A DNA stretch of 64,000 nucleotides from Straminergon stramineum (GCA_963920665.1 OY987264.1:23912906-23976905), one strand, 5' to 3'; shown: positions 35,581 through 49,291, counted from the first letter of the stretch. Notes: generated by a model from the letters alone, not told the origin. Made by a program: numbers and translations.

Positions 35581-37143
35581 CGACACGCACCAACAGTACA
35601 CACTCCCTTTCCTCAATTAAATGCACAAACTCCCGCTAAAATCAACAAACACGAGCTAACGCCATCGCCCAACCCCGTTCACCACCCTCAACTACAAAAT
35701 TCTAAATCCAAGTTCTAAAACCACCCCAAAACCCGAACATTTAATCCCCTATAAATCACCCCTCCCTTAGACACCGACACATCCAATTGCAAATCCCACT
35801 CCTCACTCACACAGTCAAACCTGATTTATGTCAACTGCAACCACCCGTACCACATTCCATTCCTCACTGCCAAAATCGAAAATTTGAGTGTACAACGCAC
35901 TCAGGCTCTCCGTCGCAATCAGATTCTCAGTCAGTCAGAGTCTCAATCTCAGTCTCAATCACAGTCTCGATCTCGGTATCAATCTCAGTCCATCTCCATC
36001 GCCCTGATCCTTTGATTCACAGGATTCAACACCTCCGGAAGCGCACGACCTGCACCCTGGCAGCCAGGGGCCCAGTGCCCCTTCCGTCCACTGGACCCTA
36101 GCAAGCTCACAGTAGCCCTGCTAACTTATTCGCTTCCGACCTCCAGCAGCTAGCTACCATTTCAATGACGAGAAAAAGCGTACAGCAGCCAAACTTGTAC
36201 GTGAAATTCCTTGGAGTCGTGACAGAGCTATGGATTTGGCAGTGCCAGCCGTAGACAAACCGGAATGCTCTAGAGCTCAAGAACTAACGAGCCTAGGTGC
36301 GCGCGTGTAAGCGTCGAGCTGCTGCGAGAATCTCAGCAACTGGATGAAGTCGCTTTTGCTTTAAACAAATAATTCCGTCAGGTCCGAATGCATACCTTTT
36401 TGCATTTTTTTATTTTTATTTTATTTTATTTTATATTAAGATAGTGTGAGGAGGAGTAAGAAAAACAATGAGTTGGGGTGGCTTTTCGGAAAAAGGAAAC
36501 CTCTTCCTCCCGGGCAGCTGGCAGGAAAGGGTTATTTTTTCTTTTTGTTGGGTCAGAAAACGGCACCAAGGCCATTTTCTAATGTTATGGGAGAATATTG
36601 TGCCGGGATTCCGGTCGTCTAAAGGTGGGCGAGTTTGGGGGGCTAGGTAGAATTTTGACTTGTGGCCAGTGCTCAGTTGCGGCGACTGGGATTGGGTAGC
36701 GAGCCCAGCTGAAGCGGACTTTCCTTACCTGCAGCATTGTACTGTACTGTAAGGGTTTGGTTTTGTTGTTCTTCTTTTTTTTCTCTTTTTTTTCTCACAC
36801 AAAATGAAATGGATAGGAAAGAAGCAGTGAGAGTGGCATCTGGACTGATCATATCTCCTTGTTACTTTTGAAGTGAATCTTTCCTTTCCCTCAAATAAAG
36901 GAAAGTAACCAAAGAAATCAATAAACAGGAAAGAAAAAGAAAAAGAAAAAGTGATCGTTTCCCAAATTTTGGGTTGCTATTATGAAGGTGGGTTTAGCAA
37001 AGTTACAACTGGACTGAGCTTTGATATAAATGAAAATTAAATCAATAAGTTTGAACCATTCTAAATTATGGATATTTATCAAAATATAACAAGAAAGACA
37101 CTTCTGGAACGATAATTTCAACAATTAGCATATTTCATTTGAA
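35581..37143. other. Promoter-side region of the BBX gene
   Basis: Contains a TCTCAGTC/AATCTCAG simple repeat (about 35920-35990), a GC-richer stretch to 36350 and a pyrimidine/purine tract near 36770-36800. The repeat lies 350-400 bp upstream of the ATG and may be in the 5' UTR or promoter. No other gene is supported; the + strand frame at 36468-36650 is not family-like. Confidence 0.5.
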
Positions 37144-37153
37144 TGTCATTTTC

Positions 37154-37346
37154 GGGTAGGGAGAATTGACCCCCTTATTGCCTCATATTTTATCCCTAGA
37201 GAAAATCTACTAATTCATATTAGTAATCAAAAGCCCCAAATTAACTAGGAGAGGTGAAGAAATACAAAATTTATGCAACACAAAATAGGGGGCAATTTTT
37301 ATATTTACCCTTGGCTAGGGCAATAAGGGGCTCAATCCTCCATAGC
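37154..37346 (+). mobile_element. Family E element, copy E1, 10-bp target duplication
   Basis: 193 bp flanked by a direct duplication TGTCATTTTC at 37144-37153 and 37347-37356. Terminal inverted repeats of about 25-30 bp read GGAGAATTGACCCCCTTATT at the left and its imperfect complement at the right. It is non-coding. Confidence 0.85.
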
Positions 37347-37356
37347 TGTCATTTTC

Positions 37357-39624
37357 ACATCTAAACTTTCTAATGCTCAAATAAAGCACCCCACAAGTAG
37401 AATATATTACCATTTTGTTATTTCTCATGCATGTAGGAGGTACAATAATAGTGGTCATCACACCTTCTTCTACACATTTTCAATCTTCACATATTGAGGA
37501 TGTGCCATTCACTAAAGATTGAGAAATTCTTTTCTTTTCTTCTGGAAGTGAAGAATGGGCGTGAAGATTGAGAAGCCATGGAGGAGATTGACAACATGTG
37601 TCTATGCTCAATCTTCACACAATGAAAAAGGGAGTCACACCTTCTTCATGGAGAAGGGCTCTTATAGGCTCCTCTTTTCACTCCACACCTTCTAATAGGT
37701 CTTTATAGAAGATTCATAAAGTGACCACATACAAGGTAATTTTCAATTTGGGGGAGTTTTGACTTCTTAAAATAAATTTCAGCAAATTTTTCTAGAAAGT
37801 TAATGGAATTTTGCATGTGACCTAATTCATATCATATTTTTTGGACCTTTGTGGAATTAATTATGAATTTTGGAAGTTGGAATCACAAAATGCTCTAAAA
37901 GCATCCAAACCTGTATAATCATTGTTAGAGCATCTCCAATCTATGAATGTAAACAAGGATAGTACTGGAGTTTTGAAGTAGAAGGAGGCAGACCTCATTC
38001 CATTCTATTGACTTTTTAAAAAATTGACCCAATGCAAAGCCAACAATTCAAATGTCAAATGGATTTTTCTCATAGTAGAAAGAAAGAGAAGAAAAGATTC
38101 TACATTAAAAAAAAATCTTTCATACAAAAAAAGGAAGTTCCGATTCATTGGCACACATAGTAAAGCTTAAAAAGGTTTGACAATTATGACTATTAAGAGC
38201 CAACTTATGGACTCCCAATATTTTATGAACTTTCAAGACTTAAGAAGGAAAATGGCATGGCTAGAAGTAAAGAGAGACCAATACCAATTATCTAGGGTGT
38301 GCTTTCTTTCGTTACCCCATATTTATTCCATTGGTGTGGTGGTTTCAAGTTGGATTGGAGTTGCTCTAAGGACATCAAAGAAAGAAATATCTACCTCTTT
38401 GTTGTATTAGAGAACACTTTTAGAGGCTCATCCCTTTATGGACCTCCTACCTTACACCTACAATTATAAACAAACTTGTGACAGTACTCTACGTGAAGGT
38501 CACATTCAACATAAATTATGTTGTTTTGTAAAAATAGTGCCACATGGCATCTAGTGATTGGTACAAGGTGATGTGCACTTGTCAAAATTTGACGTGGAAA
38601 TTCCATTTTGACACCTCTCTACATAATCTAACCTTTGGGAAACAAACATGTGGTTCTTACTAGCTTCTCTACAAGGAATGAAATAAGCTTATTATACTTC
38701 TCTTCATTAGGGACCATTGGGCTTGGCTCAATTGCTTTAGCCTAGGGTTGTTTTTTGGTTGTGTGGCAATTCGCCAGTTGTGCTGCATTGGTCCCAATTT
38801 GGAGGGACAACAACGGAGGGGCCAATTTTTGGCGGGCTGAGTGAATTATCACTCAAAACAAAAACGTTGATTTAGCCTTGGCACACTAGTGAGGTTGTCA
38901 TGAGTTCAAACATGGGAGTTCAAACCCAAGAATTGATGGGGTGCTTACCCTACCATAGTCCACCCAACTATGGTGTGGATACATTAACTACCTTGTCATC
39001 ATGTGGGGACTTGAGAATTTTTTTGAGGAAATAAAATGTCAGTTCTTTGTTATAGGATCTACCTCCTTACCAAGTCATCAAGCAGATGGAATTTGCCATC
39101 TAACTTAGGTCCCTGAGGCTTAGATAGTTGAGCCATTCCCAACAGATGCTTCATTCACACCATGCTTTCCAACCAGAGTTACCCTTCTTCCTTCTTCCTT
39201 CTTCTTCTCTCATCTCTTCCGTCATCCCTGCCGAGTAAGTTAAGTGCAGTTCTTTCATCATTCTGCTTTCAATTGTTGGAGGTGCAGTCACTTGTCCAGA
39301 TCTCTCACGAGGGCTCCATCAATTCCAAGAATGATCAGATTTATGACATATTGTCACTTGAGCTCGATCCACTTCCCCAGCCTGTGAATTTTCAAATCAG
39401 TTCATGGAGTAACTTACACAACTCAACGCTGTTCGTGTAAGTTAGCTGACAACAGGCCTACGACTTCAAGCGCAGGATTTCTGGAGGTTTATTTCTTCAC
39501 TGGCCACTGCAAAGCCCGAGCACTCAATTGTCGTTCTGAAGCAAGTAAGCTTAAGTTAAGTTAAGTTAGCAGAAGAGTGCAGAAGACTGAGTGTAAATTC
39601 ATCACTTCCAAAGTATGAATATGC
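37357..39624. other. Intergenic DNA, no supported gene
   Basis: An ATG at 39162 starts a Ser/Leu-rich 92-codon frame with a possible splice donor at about 39233. It could be a first exon with a signal peptide, but no family match supports it. Tracts of 'aagttaagttaa' occur near 39550-39565. Confidence 0.35.
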
Positions 39625-39855
39625 TTAACCCATAAATGTGGACACGGACGTTTAGTGTCTGATGGATGACAAGGAATCTCTCTATCTAGGACAGAATTGC
39701 AACTATTCATCCTTGGAATTTTGTCCGGAAAGGGAAAATCTTCTATAGTACTTTGACCTCCAATGTGTATTTTGTATTTTTTTTAAAGTAGATAATGTCA
39801 CATGGTTCCAAAAGGCATGATTTCCATGGTCACCAATCCGTCTTTTAAGGGTTAA
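39625..39855 (+). mobile_element. Family A element, copy A2, TTAA-flanked
   Basis: 231 bp between TTAA sites, with termini CCCATAAATGTGGAC and GTCTTTTAAGGG. The interior matches the other A copies closely. Confidence 0.8.
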
Positions 39856-40013
39856 CTAAACTTACAAAAGCGCAACTAACTCACCACAGAAGGAGGCATG
39901 ATGAAGGAGACTGAGGAGGACTGGAACTCGAACTTAAGTTAACTTATATATAAGTACTCTTCTCTAATGCAATGAAATTCCATATCATTTGTGTCCAAAA
40001 ATAATAACTTAAC

Positions 40014-40952
40014 TTAACTCCTAAAGGACCAAGGTGTGTTTTTGGCAACATAACTTTTTTGGATAGGTACATGTAACTAGAGATTTCTATGTTTTGGGCG
40101 TAAACTTTAATAGAAGATGTGGACAAGAAATATCTTTCATGTGCACTAAATTTCAGGGCATTTGGAAATATGAGTCAAAAGTTATGGCCTAATATGTTGT
40201 TTGTTTCTCAACTTGGGCAGCCTGGGCAGATCTGAAAAAATCACTTTTTTCAAAAATGAAAATTTGAAATTGATTTTCTAGATTTATATATATATATATA
40301 CATAGAAAGCTTTGAATCATTCCATTTTGATCAATGAGTTAGAAGTTATGAGATGTTTTAGTTTGCAGGCAATTATGGATTCTCTACTCTAGAATAAACT
40401 TTGAAGTCCTTTATTTAACTCAATTTTTAATATTTTTTGAAAAAAAAAAAAGATTAGATGTGGATTATTTATTACAACATTACAACCATTGGGATTGGAA
40501 TTTTTCAATTCCATTCAGAAATTGTTAACAATTTAGTATTTTGAATCATTCTCTACATCGTTCTACTTACTATTTTTTTCCTATATGTTGCACAATTCCA
40601 AATGATCTAAAAATTTTCAAGCATGTATCCAACTTTCATTGAAGAATGAATCTAAAGAAGCACTATCATTTTGGACATTTTTTCATACAAATGTGACCTT
40701 GTGAAGTGCAAGTGCCTATTTTTTCACAGGACCCCAAAAAGGAATTTTGTCACTTCAAATGCTAATATCTTGCAATCTACATGGTGAAATTTTCTGAATT
40801 CTTTTCCACATCTTCTCAATCTAGTGTACTACAAGATCTTACGGTTATATGTGTCCAAAAATGATATTTTTCAAAAATTTGGTACTAGTATTAGAAATGG
40901 CAGTTTTTGAGGAGTTTTGGTGATAACATAGTCAAGGAACTTTAGGGGTTAA
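40014..40952 (-). mobile_element. Family B element, copy B2, TTAA-flanked
   Basis: 939 bp between TTAA sites, inverted relative to B1 and B3. Termini are CTCCTAAAGGACCAAGG and CAAGGAACTTTAGGGG, a good inverted pair. A short TA microsatellite (about 40287-40300) lies inside. Confidence 0.85.
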
Positions 40953-41571
40953 CTTCTACTACAGTAAATAGTAAATCAGCCTCAGAACATCAGAAAATTC
41001 AGAAAATTCATCAAAGCATATTCACTTCTTGTAGGTGAGATGCAGCGTAAAAGCCTCGAGAAAATACACTGTATCAGTACGGGACTAACTGAAGTTCCCG
41101 AATCTAGGTTGGATTATTGGGCAGGATTGGATTGGAGACGACGAGGCGACTTGATGGGAATCCCATTTGGGATGATTGATCTAAGCTTGCATAACATTGT
41201 TGAACCAGCAGGTTGCTCCCCCAAGGTGGAGGTATTATTCTTCCCTATAAACTTGGGGTAGACTTTAGTTGTAATACATGGAATATCATTTGCTAGCTGC
41301 GACCTCTATCGCAGGGTTGTCATAGTTTCTACAGACTTATTGGTCAGGCAAGTATGGAGGATTCCTGACTCTCCAGGGGCAAAAGGGACCCCAGAAAATG
41401 CTAATAATGTTATGTATGTTTTTGGAAAGAAAAAAAAAATAGAAATGGATATTTACTTCTCTTTCTTTTATGCATTGCTATTGAATATGTTCAATTGGTA
41501 TCTGAAAATTAGAAAAAAAATAATAATCTCCACCCCCAACTTCTACAATTGGTGCCCATATGGTTGTGGAG

Positions 41572-41810
41572 GGCTGGGGTGAATTGACCCCCTTGTTTGT
41601 CTCCAAGGGAAAAAACTGAATTTTTTTAATTTGCCACACATGATAAAATTTGCAAATTCAGAATTCATATTTGCAATCAAAGCCCCCAAATTAGTTGGGA
41701 GATGTAAAGAAACTATACATTAATGATGTACAAAATATGGAGGCTTTTTTTTACCTGCACCCTTGGATTGACTGGGGGGGACAAGCAAGGGGGTTCATTC
41801 ACCCTAGTTG
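41572..41810 (+). mobile_element. Family E element, copy E2
   Basis: 239 bp with ends related to GGGTGAATTGACCCCCTTG. It is flanked by an imperfect 8-bp duplication, TTGTGGAG at 41564-41571 and TTGCGGAG at 41811-41818. The interior matches E1 and E3 ('ccccaaatta.tt.ggaga', 'tttacctgcacccttggatt'). Confidence 0.8.
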
Positions 41811-42079
41811 TTGCGGAGCACCAAGCTTTCAGAATATACTAGTGTGCCCTATGTTGATGCCACAATGAAAACAAAGTAAAAGTAATTTTTTAATTTTTTA
41901 ATTTTTTTTATTCAAAAAAACTTTGAAATTCAATAACTTTCACATCATAGATCCAAATACCATGAAACAAAGCCCATGCACCCCTCCTCGCCAAGGGCTT
42001 TCCAACGGTACCAAGCACGCGACTAGGGGACATACAGCCATGAGATCTCAATGTAACAAACAAACAAACAAACAAACTT

Positions 42080-42205
42080 AAGGTTAGGAGATGTAAAGAA
42101 ACTATACTTTAATGAAGTACAAAATAGGGAGGCTTTTTTTTACCTACACCCTTGGATTGATTGGGGGGGACAAACAAGGGGGATAGTTCACCTCAGCTAT
42201 TATAG
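42080..42205 (+). mobile_element. Family E, right-half fragment
   Basis: Nearly identical to the right half of E2 ('gagatgtaaagaaactata', then 'tacacccttggattga'). The left half is missing. It lies about 275 bp downstream of E2 and is preceded by a (CAAA)n run at 42057-42075. Confidence 0.7.
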
Positions 42206-42289
42206 AGCACCAAGCTTTTAGAGTATAGTTTGGGGCTCTAAAGTCACATTTCTACAAGTGCATTTGAAGCTTGATCCGATGGATGTGAA

Positions 42290-42725
42290 ATGAAAAAAAA
42301 ACATTCTTGTGGCACAACTACCCATTCCCAACGAAGGTCCTATACCCAACCTATAGGGTGTAGTTATTTCCAACCAAGGCCCAAACAAATTTCCAATTCA
42401 AAGCTTAGAATGTATTTTTTTCTCTTTTTCAAGGTTGGGACTGGTAAGGTCATGACAAATGTCCCAAAGTAGTGAGCAAGAAAGTAGTTCTTGAATGATC
42501 AAAATTGGAAGAGTCTAGACATTGGCTATGGGTCCTAAGCACTTTTTGGCTCCCAAAATTCATAGTAATTTTAGTTTACACAATAAAATTACCAAAAAAT
42601 TTGCAATCCCTGTTATTTCTATCTTTTCACATGGCAAAAAATTTACATTGGCTTATACTATTTCATAACATGTGAAAAATTTCTTAAATAATTAGCTATG
42701 GATGGTTCTACCATAAGACGATTGC
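42290..42725 (+). repeat. Dispersed repeat I, copy 1
   Basis: Aligns with 47790-48050 plus 48480-48610, and partly with 62400-62590. Shared words: 'agggtgtagt', 'gaagagtctagacattggc' and 'aaattcatagtaatttt'. No paired termini were found. Confidence 0.6.
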
Positions 42726-43699
42726 CTTTTAACCCCTTAATGTTGAATTGGGTGGATGGTGACTATTATAAAAAATGCAATCCATTTAATTAATATTCAT
42801 TGAAGAATATTCCTATAAAATCAATAGAAAATATAAATAATACTCGAAATGAATCAACAATATAGATTTGTTGGAAGATTTTTAATTATTTGTTATAAAA
42901 TTTTAAAAGCAAACTTAATATCTTCATGATGAGCATTGGGTTAAGTAAGTGAGACCCTATGGAATTGATGCCTAGCTAGAAAAACATAAAATTCAATGTA
43001 ACTATGACACTCTTTTGCTCTTATTGTTACTAAACTAATTTATTGTATTAGTGATTATGCAAAATTAGTGTCACTACAAAAAAAATTGTGAAAATTAGTA
43101 TAATACAATCATTTTTAAGATTGCATTAATTTTACAAATAGTGACTAAGACTTTGGTAAATTCAAGTTGCACTCACTAACAGAATGAATCCATGTATTGG
43201 TGTCCAATGTTAATTGATGTGGCTAAAAATGACAATTCTTTTACAAAATAATTGTTCTTGCTACTCCTACACTATAAAATAAGGCTTTCAATTGAATGCA
43301 TTTAGCCATATTTGATACCCAGAATTTGAAAGTAGACAAGATTTGATATTGGTTGTTAGATGTGGAGCCATATGGCATTTTACTAATTGTTGGAAGAGCT
43401 AGCATTAATACCATTTGTGTGTGTGTGTTTGTGTGGCCTTGGGATCCCTCCAACAAACTCACCCTTAAAGCAAATCCTTTCTTGTATGAGAATTTAAACC
43501 ATTGCCAAGACAATGTGGAGTGTCAAATTAGTAGTAAATTCCTTGCTTTGAGTTGCAATAAGATTTATTATTTGGCTTTGATAGATAGTTGCCTTCATTT
43601 CGCTTCATTTCATTCCCATTTTTTCAATTGTTGATATTTACTTCTAATTTGCTTTGGTTGTTGGATTGCTTGTAGAAATTACCCAATCATTGTCAAATG

Positions 43700-44200
43700 A
43701 GCTTGACAATTGCCTTCCATCGTAGAAGGTTTGGAAAGGCTTTAGCATCATCTATCTTCAATATCAATAGCAAAAAAGGTGGATTAGAGTTTTTGGAAGC
43801 ATTTGTTGGTGTTGCATAACTATTATTGCTACATTGTTTAATAAATAACAATGGAAATTTTGAAGAGGGTGAAAGAAAGAAGGAGGGGAGTACAAATCCC
43901 TTCACTAAAAATGAACTATTGAATCTTGTTGTACTTGACAATCAAGCACCTTTATTCATAATTATTATGAAGGCCAATGCAGTTGTAGCATGTACACTAC
44001 TATTTGATGTCAATCCCTTGAAAGGACCTTTTCCAATTCTTACTACCTTTGTAATTTGCCATTGGATTATATGAAGCTTATTCAAATTGGATTCATGCTT
44101 GTATTGGGATCAATTGAAGATGAACAAACCTTTTCAACTTTGAAGTTCTTGAAGTCATCTTTGTGATATAAGCTTAGCCTATAGTTGCCATATATAGTCG
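43700..44200 (+). pseudogene. Possible DUF247-like coding relic
   Basis: In the + frame 43826-44074 the order FTKNELLNLVVLDNQAPLF resembles the 'NDLLLLENQIPFFVL' core of plant DUF247 proteins, and upstream sequence gives GLEFLEAFVGVA before a stop. Stops interrupt the region on both sides. The assignment is weak and the piece may be chance. Confidence 0.25.
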
Positions 44201-44401
44201 TATGTATGTTTAGACAAAATATCCACACTCTTAACAACTTTCCTATTGTTAAGGCTATTCACTCTTGGAAGGTAGCTATAGAGGTGGGTAAATACGGAGA
44301 TTCTTAAGTGTTTTGAGTTCTCATTGTTGGATGTGCAAGGGTTGTTGAACTTTGTGTTTTTACCTAACAACTTAAATTTTTTACGTTCATATTGTTCATA
44401 T

Positions 44402-44402
<1 letters not shown>

Positions 44403-44451
<49 letters not shown>
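44403..44451. repeat. (AT)n microsatellite
   Basis: About 23-24 uninterrupted TA dinucleotides. Confidence 0.97.
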
Positions 44452-44455
<4 letters not shown>

Positions 44456-45079
44456 GAATGATGTTGCAAAAGGAGTTAATTTGGCAAGACGATTGAAGAG
44501 CAAAGGGGCTTCACCAACCATTTTTCTTATATACTAATCAATTATTATCAATGTATCTTGTTCTAATCTTGTATTTAGATCATTGACATTGTCATCATGA
44601 GCAATTTTGCCTTTGGCAATGATCGTTCAACTCCAATGTCAATGACTTCATTTGTTTTTTGCCCATTCATAGTATTACAACTTGATTTGCATGATATTAT
44701 AATATACACATGGATGATTCCATCGTTTTAATTCTGCAACATTCCATTATGAGAGCTCAAGTAAAGTGATAAAAAAAATCCAACAAGTGAGAACATAAAC
44801 TCTAGAACAAAATTTGTAGTGGTCATTATTTTTAGTGAAATTCTCCTTTTTTTCATTTATTCAATACACACAAAAAAAAAAAGGGTAGCCAAAAAATATA
44901 TATTTGGGGGCCTTTGAGCAATAAGAAAAGCTAAAGAAATAAAATTTAGAGCAAATTCACCCTCCAAAAAATATTTCTTTATCATTTCAATTTTTTTGTC
45001 TAGAAGTTGTTTCAGCTAACTGAACTGCCCCCCAAAATTCTTTACAGCAAAGGTCCCTAAATTCCCAACACCAAAAGAA

Positions 45080-45350
45080 CTTTGTGGAGCATCCAGTGCA
45101 ACAGTGTTCGTTAAATGTAGTGTACACTGTACACTGCACTGTACAGTACTGTTCAGTGCCGCCCCAAGTCTTCGTAGAACCGTGCGGCAAACCGCGCGCG
45201 GGTGTACAACGCGAGGTTCCCATTGGTTGGTCATCACAGAGGTCACTGTGGAGTGGACTACATCATTACAGTACAGTACTGTACAAGAACATGATTGGAA
45301 GATTCCGTAAACTGAAGATACCGTATAAAGGTACCGGGGTCACTTTATCA
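45080..45350. other. GC-richer island with clustered GTAC palindromes
   Basis: Holds GTAC in several overlapping contexts: TGTACACTGTACACTGCACT and CTGTACAGTACTG at 45121-45153, and ACAGTACAGTACTGTAC at 45268-45284. A CCAAT-type word is present in reverse (attggttgg, about 45221). It resembles a promoter patch in otherwise AT-rich DNA, but no gene was recognised beside it. Confidence 0.4.
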
Positions 45351-47560
45351 TGTCTTATCCACTCAGTTACACTTTTTCTTTCTTTTCCTTTATTAAGGTA
45401 GTCTGCTCCAAAAGTGCCCAACTGCCCATCCTGTAAAAGGGATAATAACACCGAGGTACATTTTACTTTCTTCAATGTACCAGAAGTTTACATTTCAGTG
45501 CCCACTGTGTTTCAACTTCAAAAATTCTTAACTAATTCCCACAAAGGTCCAAAAAATATGAAACAACTTAGGTTAGATGCCAATTCTATTTTTCTTCCTA
45601 CAAAAACTTACTGAAAATTATTTCAAGGATTTTACCTTCCTGGAAAAGGCAATCATCTCTTAAATGGTCGGTGCTTTATGAAGAAGTTATTCCTTTTTAC
45701 AGAGTTTTCAATCTCTATCTCGTTGAGTGACTTCCCAATTACAATATCTTATTCTAGTGTCTATGATAGAGAAATTTGATTCCCTAGAGCATGTGTTCAT
45801 TAAAAATTCATAATTTCCTCTGCCCCTTCACTATTACCCAAGTTAAGTCAATTTGAGTACTCCATGATACTATTTTTTTTGCACTAATTTTGAAATTATG
45901 CAAATTTGTAGGAGACATTATTGTGGAGTCATAAAATTTTAGATAAAATCCATATAATATGATCTACACTAATTCCATATTATCTCTTCTAGGGTGATTG
46001 TCACTTAGACTCTCTAATTCTCATTTAACTATCATCCAAATTTCATTTACATCCAAATTTTCAAAATAATCACACCATATTCATCTACAATTCATTCAAT
46101 TAGATCATGGAATTGCTCACTATTTTAAATTCTTGCTTTAATTGAACTAATCCTTGAAAGACTAGATATTCTAGTTTTGAACAACAATAGAGCTTGTTCC
46201 GAGCATACAAAAACTTGATATTTTTCATCTATCTAATTATGATAGATTCTTGTATTAGTCCTCTACCATTTAGATGGTATAGATTTTTTAGACTTTTGCT
46301 TGCAAATATTTTATAGTACAAAGAGTACAAGTATATTACACCTCAAAAAAAATTCCGACTCTAAAAATGACCCCTTCAAAATAGACTTGAATCAAAAAAT
46401 AATTAAAATAAATCAACAGAATGAAAACTTCATATTTTTTATCTTCAAGAAAAAAATGAACAAAATTACAAATATTCAACTTCAATCTATTTTACATTAA
46501 TAAATTACAATAGCACATTGCCATACACGTGTCTTATATTTGGATGTTTTTGAAATATATTTTACTATTGTTACTATAAAAAATAAAAATAAAATGAAGT
46601 AGTATAATTTCTCTTTATTGTTTCAATATTAAACCAAACTATCTAATAATAAATATAGATTATAACCTAGCCAAACTTGGTTAAAGGTTATGCGTTGGAA
46701 TTTTAAAATATATAACTAGTATACATGAGTTAACAAATAATATTTATGCATGTAGAGGGTACACTTTCATCAATTATAAATAAGCAACCAATATTCAAGC
46801 CAAGTCATTGTAAACTAACTATTATAGAAGTATTCTACATAATTGACTAGGGATAATAAAATTTTGTAAAAGTATTGAGTCAAAATGGATTAGTGAGGCC
46901 CAAATTGACAATGAAGACTTGCAATATCCATCTCAATCACATTACTAACTAAAGCACTAATATTACCTCTCTTCATGGCTCTGCCCTTGACTCTCTACCA
47001 TTTGTTCTTGATTACTCTCTTGGAATAAACTCCGGGTTTAAAAAAAATACTAATGTTACTACATTGTTGCTCTAAGAATAATTTGATATTTGCTAGGATT
47101 GTACAAATTGAACTATATGCAATAGAAGGCAAAGATTGTTCAACTTCTAGTAAAAATGTCTTCATGGCTTTCTTCTAATTCGTTGGATGTAGATAATATA
47201 GTGTCCCATGTGTCATTTTCAAGACCAACTTCATGAGTCCCATTGAGGTTGAAGGCAACCCTTAATTCCACAAACTCTTTAGTTGGCATGGTTGGAATAG
47301 TTCCATTTGTGATTGATAAACTAAATAGTTGTTATAGAAATTCATCAATTTCTATTATTAACTAATGTTGTCCATCTATCTAAAAGTCATAATACGAACT
47401 ACATCCAACCCCAAAGTAGAAATCAACCATTATCCATCCGCAATTAACTCTACATGAAATAGTAAAATTAGGTTGACCCACACTAATTTCTCCACATTTG
47501 ACACTAAACAAATATTTACTATTTTTATACAAGAATGCACTACTTTTGAATTAGGTGTTG
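45351..47560. other. AT-rich intergenic DNA
   Basis: No supported gene or element. Short frames only. Confidence 0.5.
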
Positions 47561-47720
47561 CTATAATTGGGACTCACAAACCTTTGTGTGTACATATGGA
47601 AATATTTGTAGAAATATTTGTTGACTTTGATAGCTTGTATAGTAACTTTCTTGGGGTAGGGCAACCTAATTGTTAAGGCAACCTAATTTCACTATTTAGT
47701 GTAGAAGGAATTCAAAAACA
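47561..47720 (+). repeat. Dispersed repeat, partner of 61065-61220
   Basis: The two segments share 'aaatatttgttgactttgat', 'aactttcttgggg' and 'actttcactgtttagtgtag'-like words in the same orientation. The class is unknown. Confidence 0.55.
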
Positions 47721-47789
47721 TAACCAATAACTACTTAATTATCTTCTTTGTATTTTTTGGGTGGGTTCAAAACATATAACTAAGGTAGA

Positions 47790-48620
47790 GGCACCAATTG
47801 TCAACTATGCCCAATACCCAACTTGTAGGGTGTAGTATTTCTAACCAACGGCTATAACAAATATCCAATTGAACTTTGGAATGTGTTTTTTTGGTCCTTT
47901 CCAAGGTTGGTACTAATAAAATTATGACACGTGCCTTGAAGTAGTGAGTAAGAACGTAGAAAGTAGTGAGAGGGAAAGTATTCGAATGATCGGAATTAGA
48001 AGAGTCTAGACATTGGCTATTGATAACAACTCTCTTTTTTGGCACCATTTCAAAATAAATGTCTACACTAAATAGGGGTATTGAGGGGACCAAAAAATTA
48101 AAGGGACTCATTGTGGAAAACTTCAGATGTTTGAAACATGACGTACATCCCTTGGACACTTCAATAACTATTGATGTACAATAAAGGTAGATATTTGTAT
48201 AGTGTGAAATGTCAATTAATTAGTATGGGTCCCCTTAATATCCCTATTCAATGTAGTTTTCACCAATTAAAAGTAATCTTTTTTAGCCCCATTTTATTCC
48301 ATTTCTTTAAAAAAATGTGGACAAAGTCACCAAATTTGGATGAAAAAGTGCATGAATATGATTGAAAAGTGTTTTTTTTGTCCAAAAGATGGATGAATAT
48401 AGAAATACAAGGCTTCACTAAATTTTAAGTGATCGCCATTTCGGCACTTTCTCAAAAGGTAAAAAAAGGGCTAATGGATAATGTGTACTTTTTGGCTCTT
48501 GAAATTCATAGTAATTTCAATTTTGGGAACGAGATTATGGAAACTTTGCAATCCCCATATTTCCTATCCTCTGACATGGGAAAAAATTTCACCATCTCAT
48601 ACTCCTCACAATTTGTTCCT
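47790..48620 (+). repeat. Dispersed repeat I, copy 2, with an insertion
   Basis: Matches copy 1 at 42290-42725, but the two halves are separated by about 430 bp (48055-48480) not present in copy 1. Confidence 0.55.
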
Positions 48621-49014
48621 AAATTACCTAGAGTAAACTTGCCATTTACCACAAATATCCAAAATCCACACAACAACCATTGCTATTTACCAAACACTAC
48701 CGACACAATGCAACTACCAATTCAATTGCTATAAAAATAAAATTTTGTATCACTACCCAATGACCACACACTATGTAGTGAAGGGTTGTAAGGCATTTTA
48801 AACTAGATTTTAGCTTCATCACCTTTAAATTGCAATAAAATTTACATGAAGAAATCTTTTTACATTTTGTTTTTCACATGTTTTTCTCTTAACATGATAG
48901 TTACTAATCCCTTTAAATTTCAAAACATGCAAGTCTCAATACTTATGCAGAGAAAGATTTGAATTTTTATTTGTGTAGTGGTTGACAAGTTTACTCTAAA
49001 TGATCAGCTATTGG

Positions 49015-49291
49015 GATGGGGTGGATTGACCCCTTGCTTGTCCCTCAAGGAAAAACCCTAAAATTTTTTATTTGTCACACATGAAAAAATTGAAAAATTT
49101 TGAATTCATATTTGCAATCGTAGGCCCCAAATTAACTTGAAGAGGTGTCGAAGCTAGATTAATGAAGCACAAAATTGTTGGGTTTCTTTTTTAAACAAAT
49201 GGACAATGCCCTTTGGGGCGGGGGGCTTTTTTTTAAATGCCCCCCTGGATTGACTTGGGGGGACGAGCGAGGGATCAATCCACCCCGGCCG
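49015..49291 (+). mobile_element. Family E element, copy E3, 8-bp target duplication
   Basis: 277 bp flanked by perfect GCTATTGG repeats at 49007-49014 and 49292-49299. The ends pair: GGGGTGGATTGACCCCTTGC against the complement of GCGAGGGATCAATCCACCCC. The interior matches E2. Confidence 0.88.

Noticed and set aside
34588..35718. Long + strand frames (138 and 225 codons) opposite the BBX gene
   Set aside because: GC-rich antisense shadows; the - strand encodes clear B-box and CCT domains.
44403..44451. Possible CRISPR-like or structured array
   Set aside because: A plain AT microsatellite. No direct repeats with unique spacers occur anywhere in this eukaryotic window.
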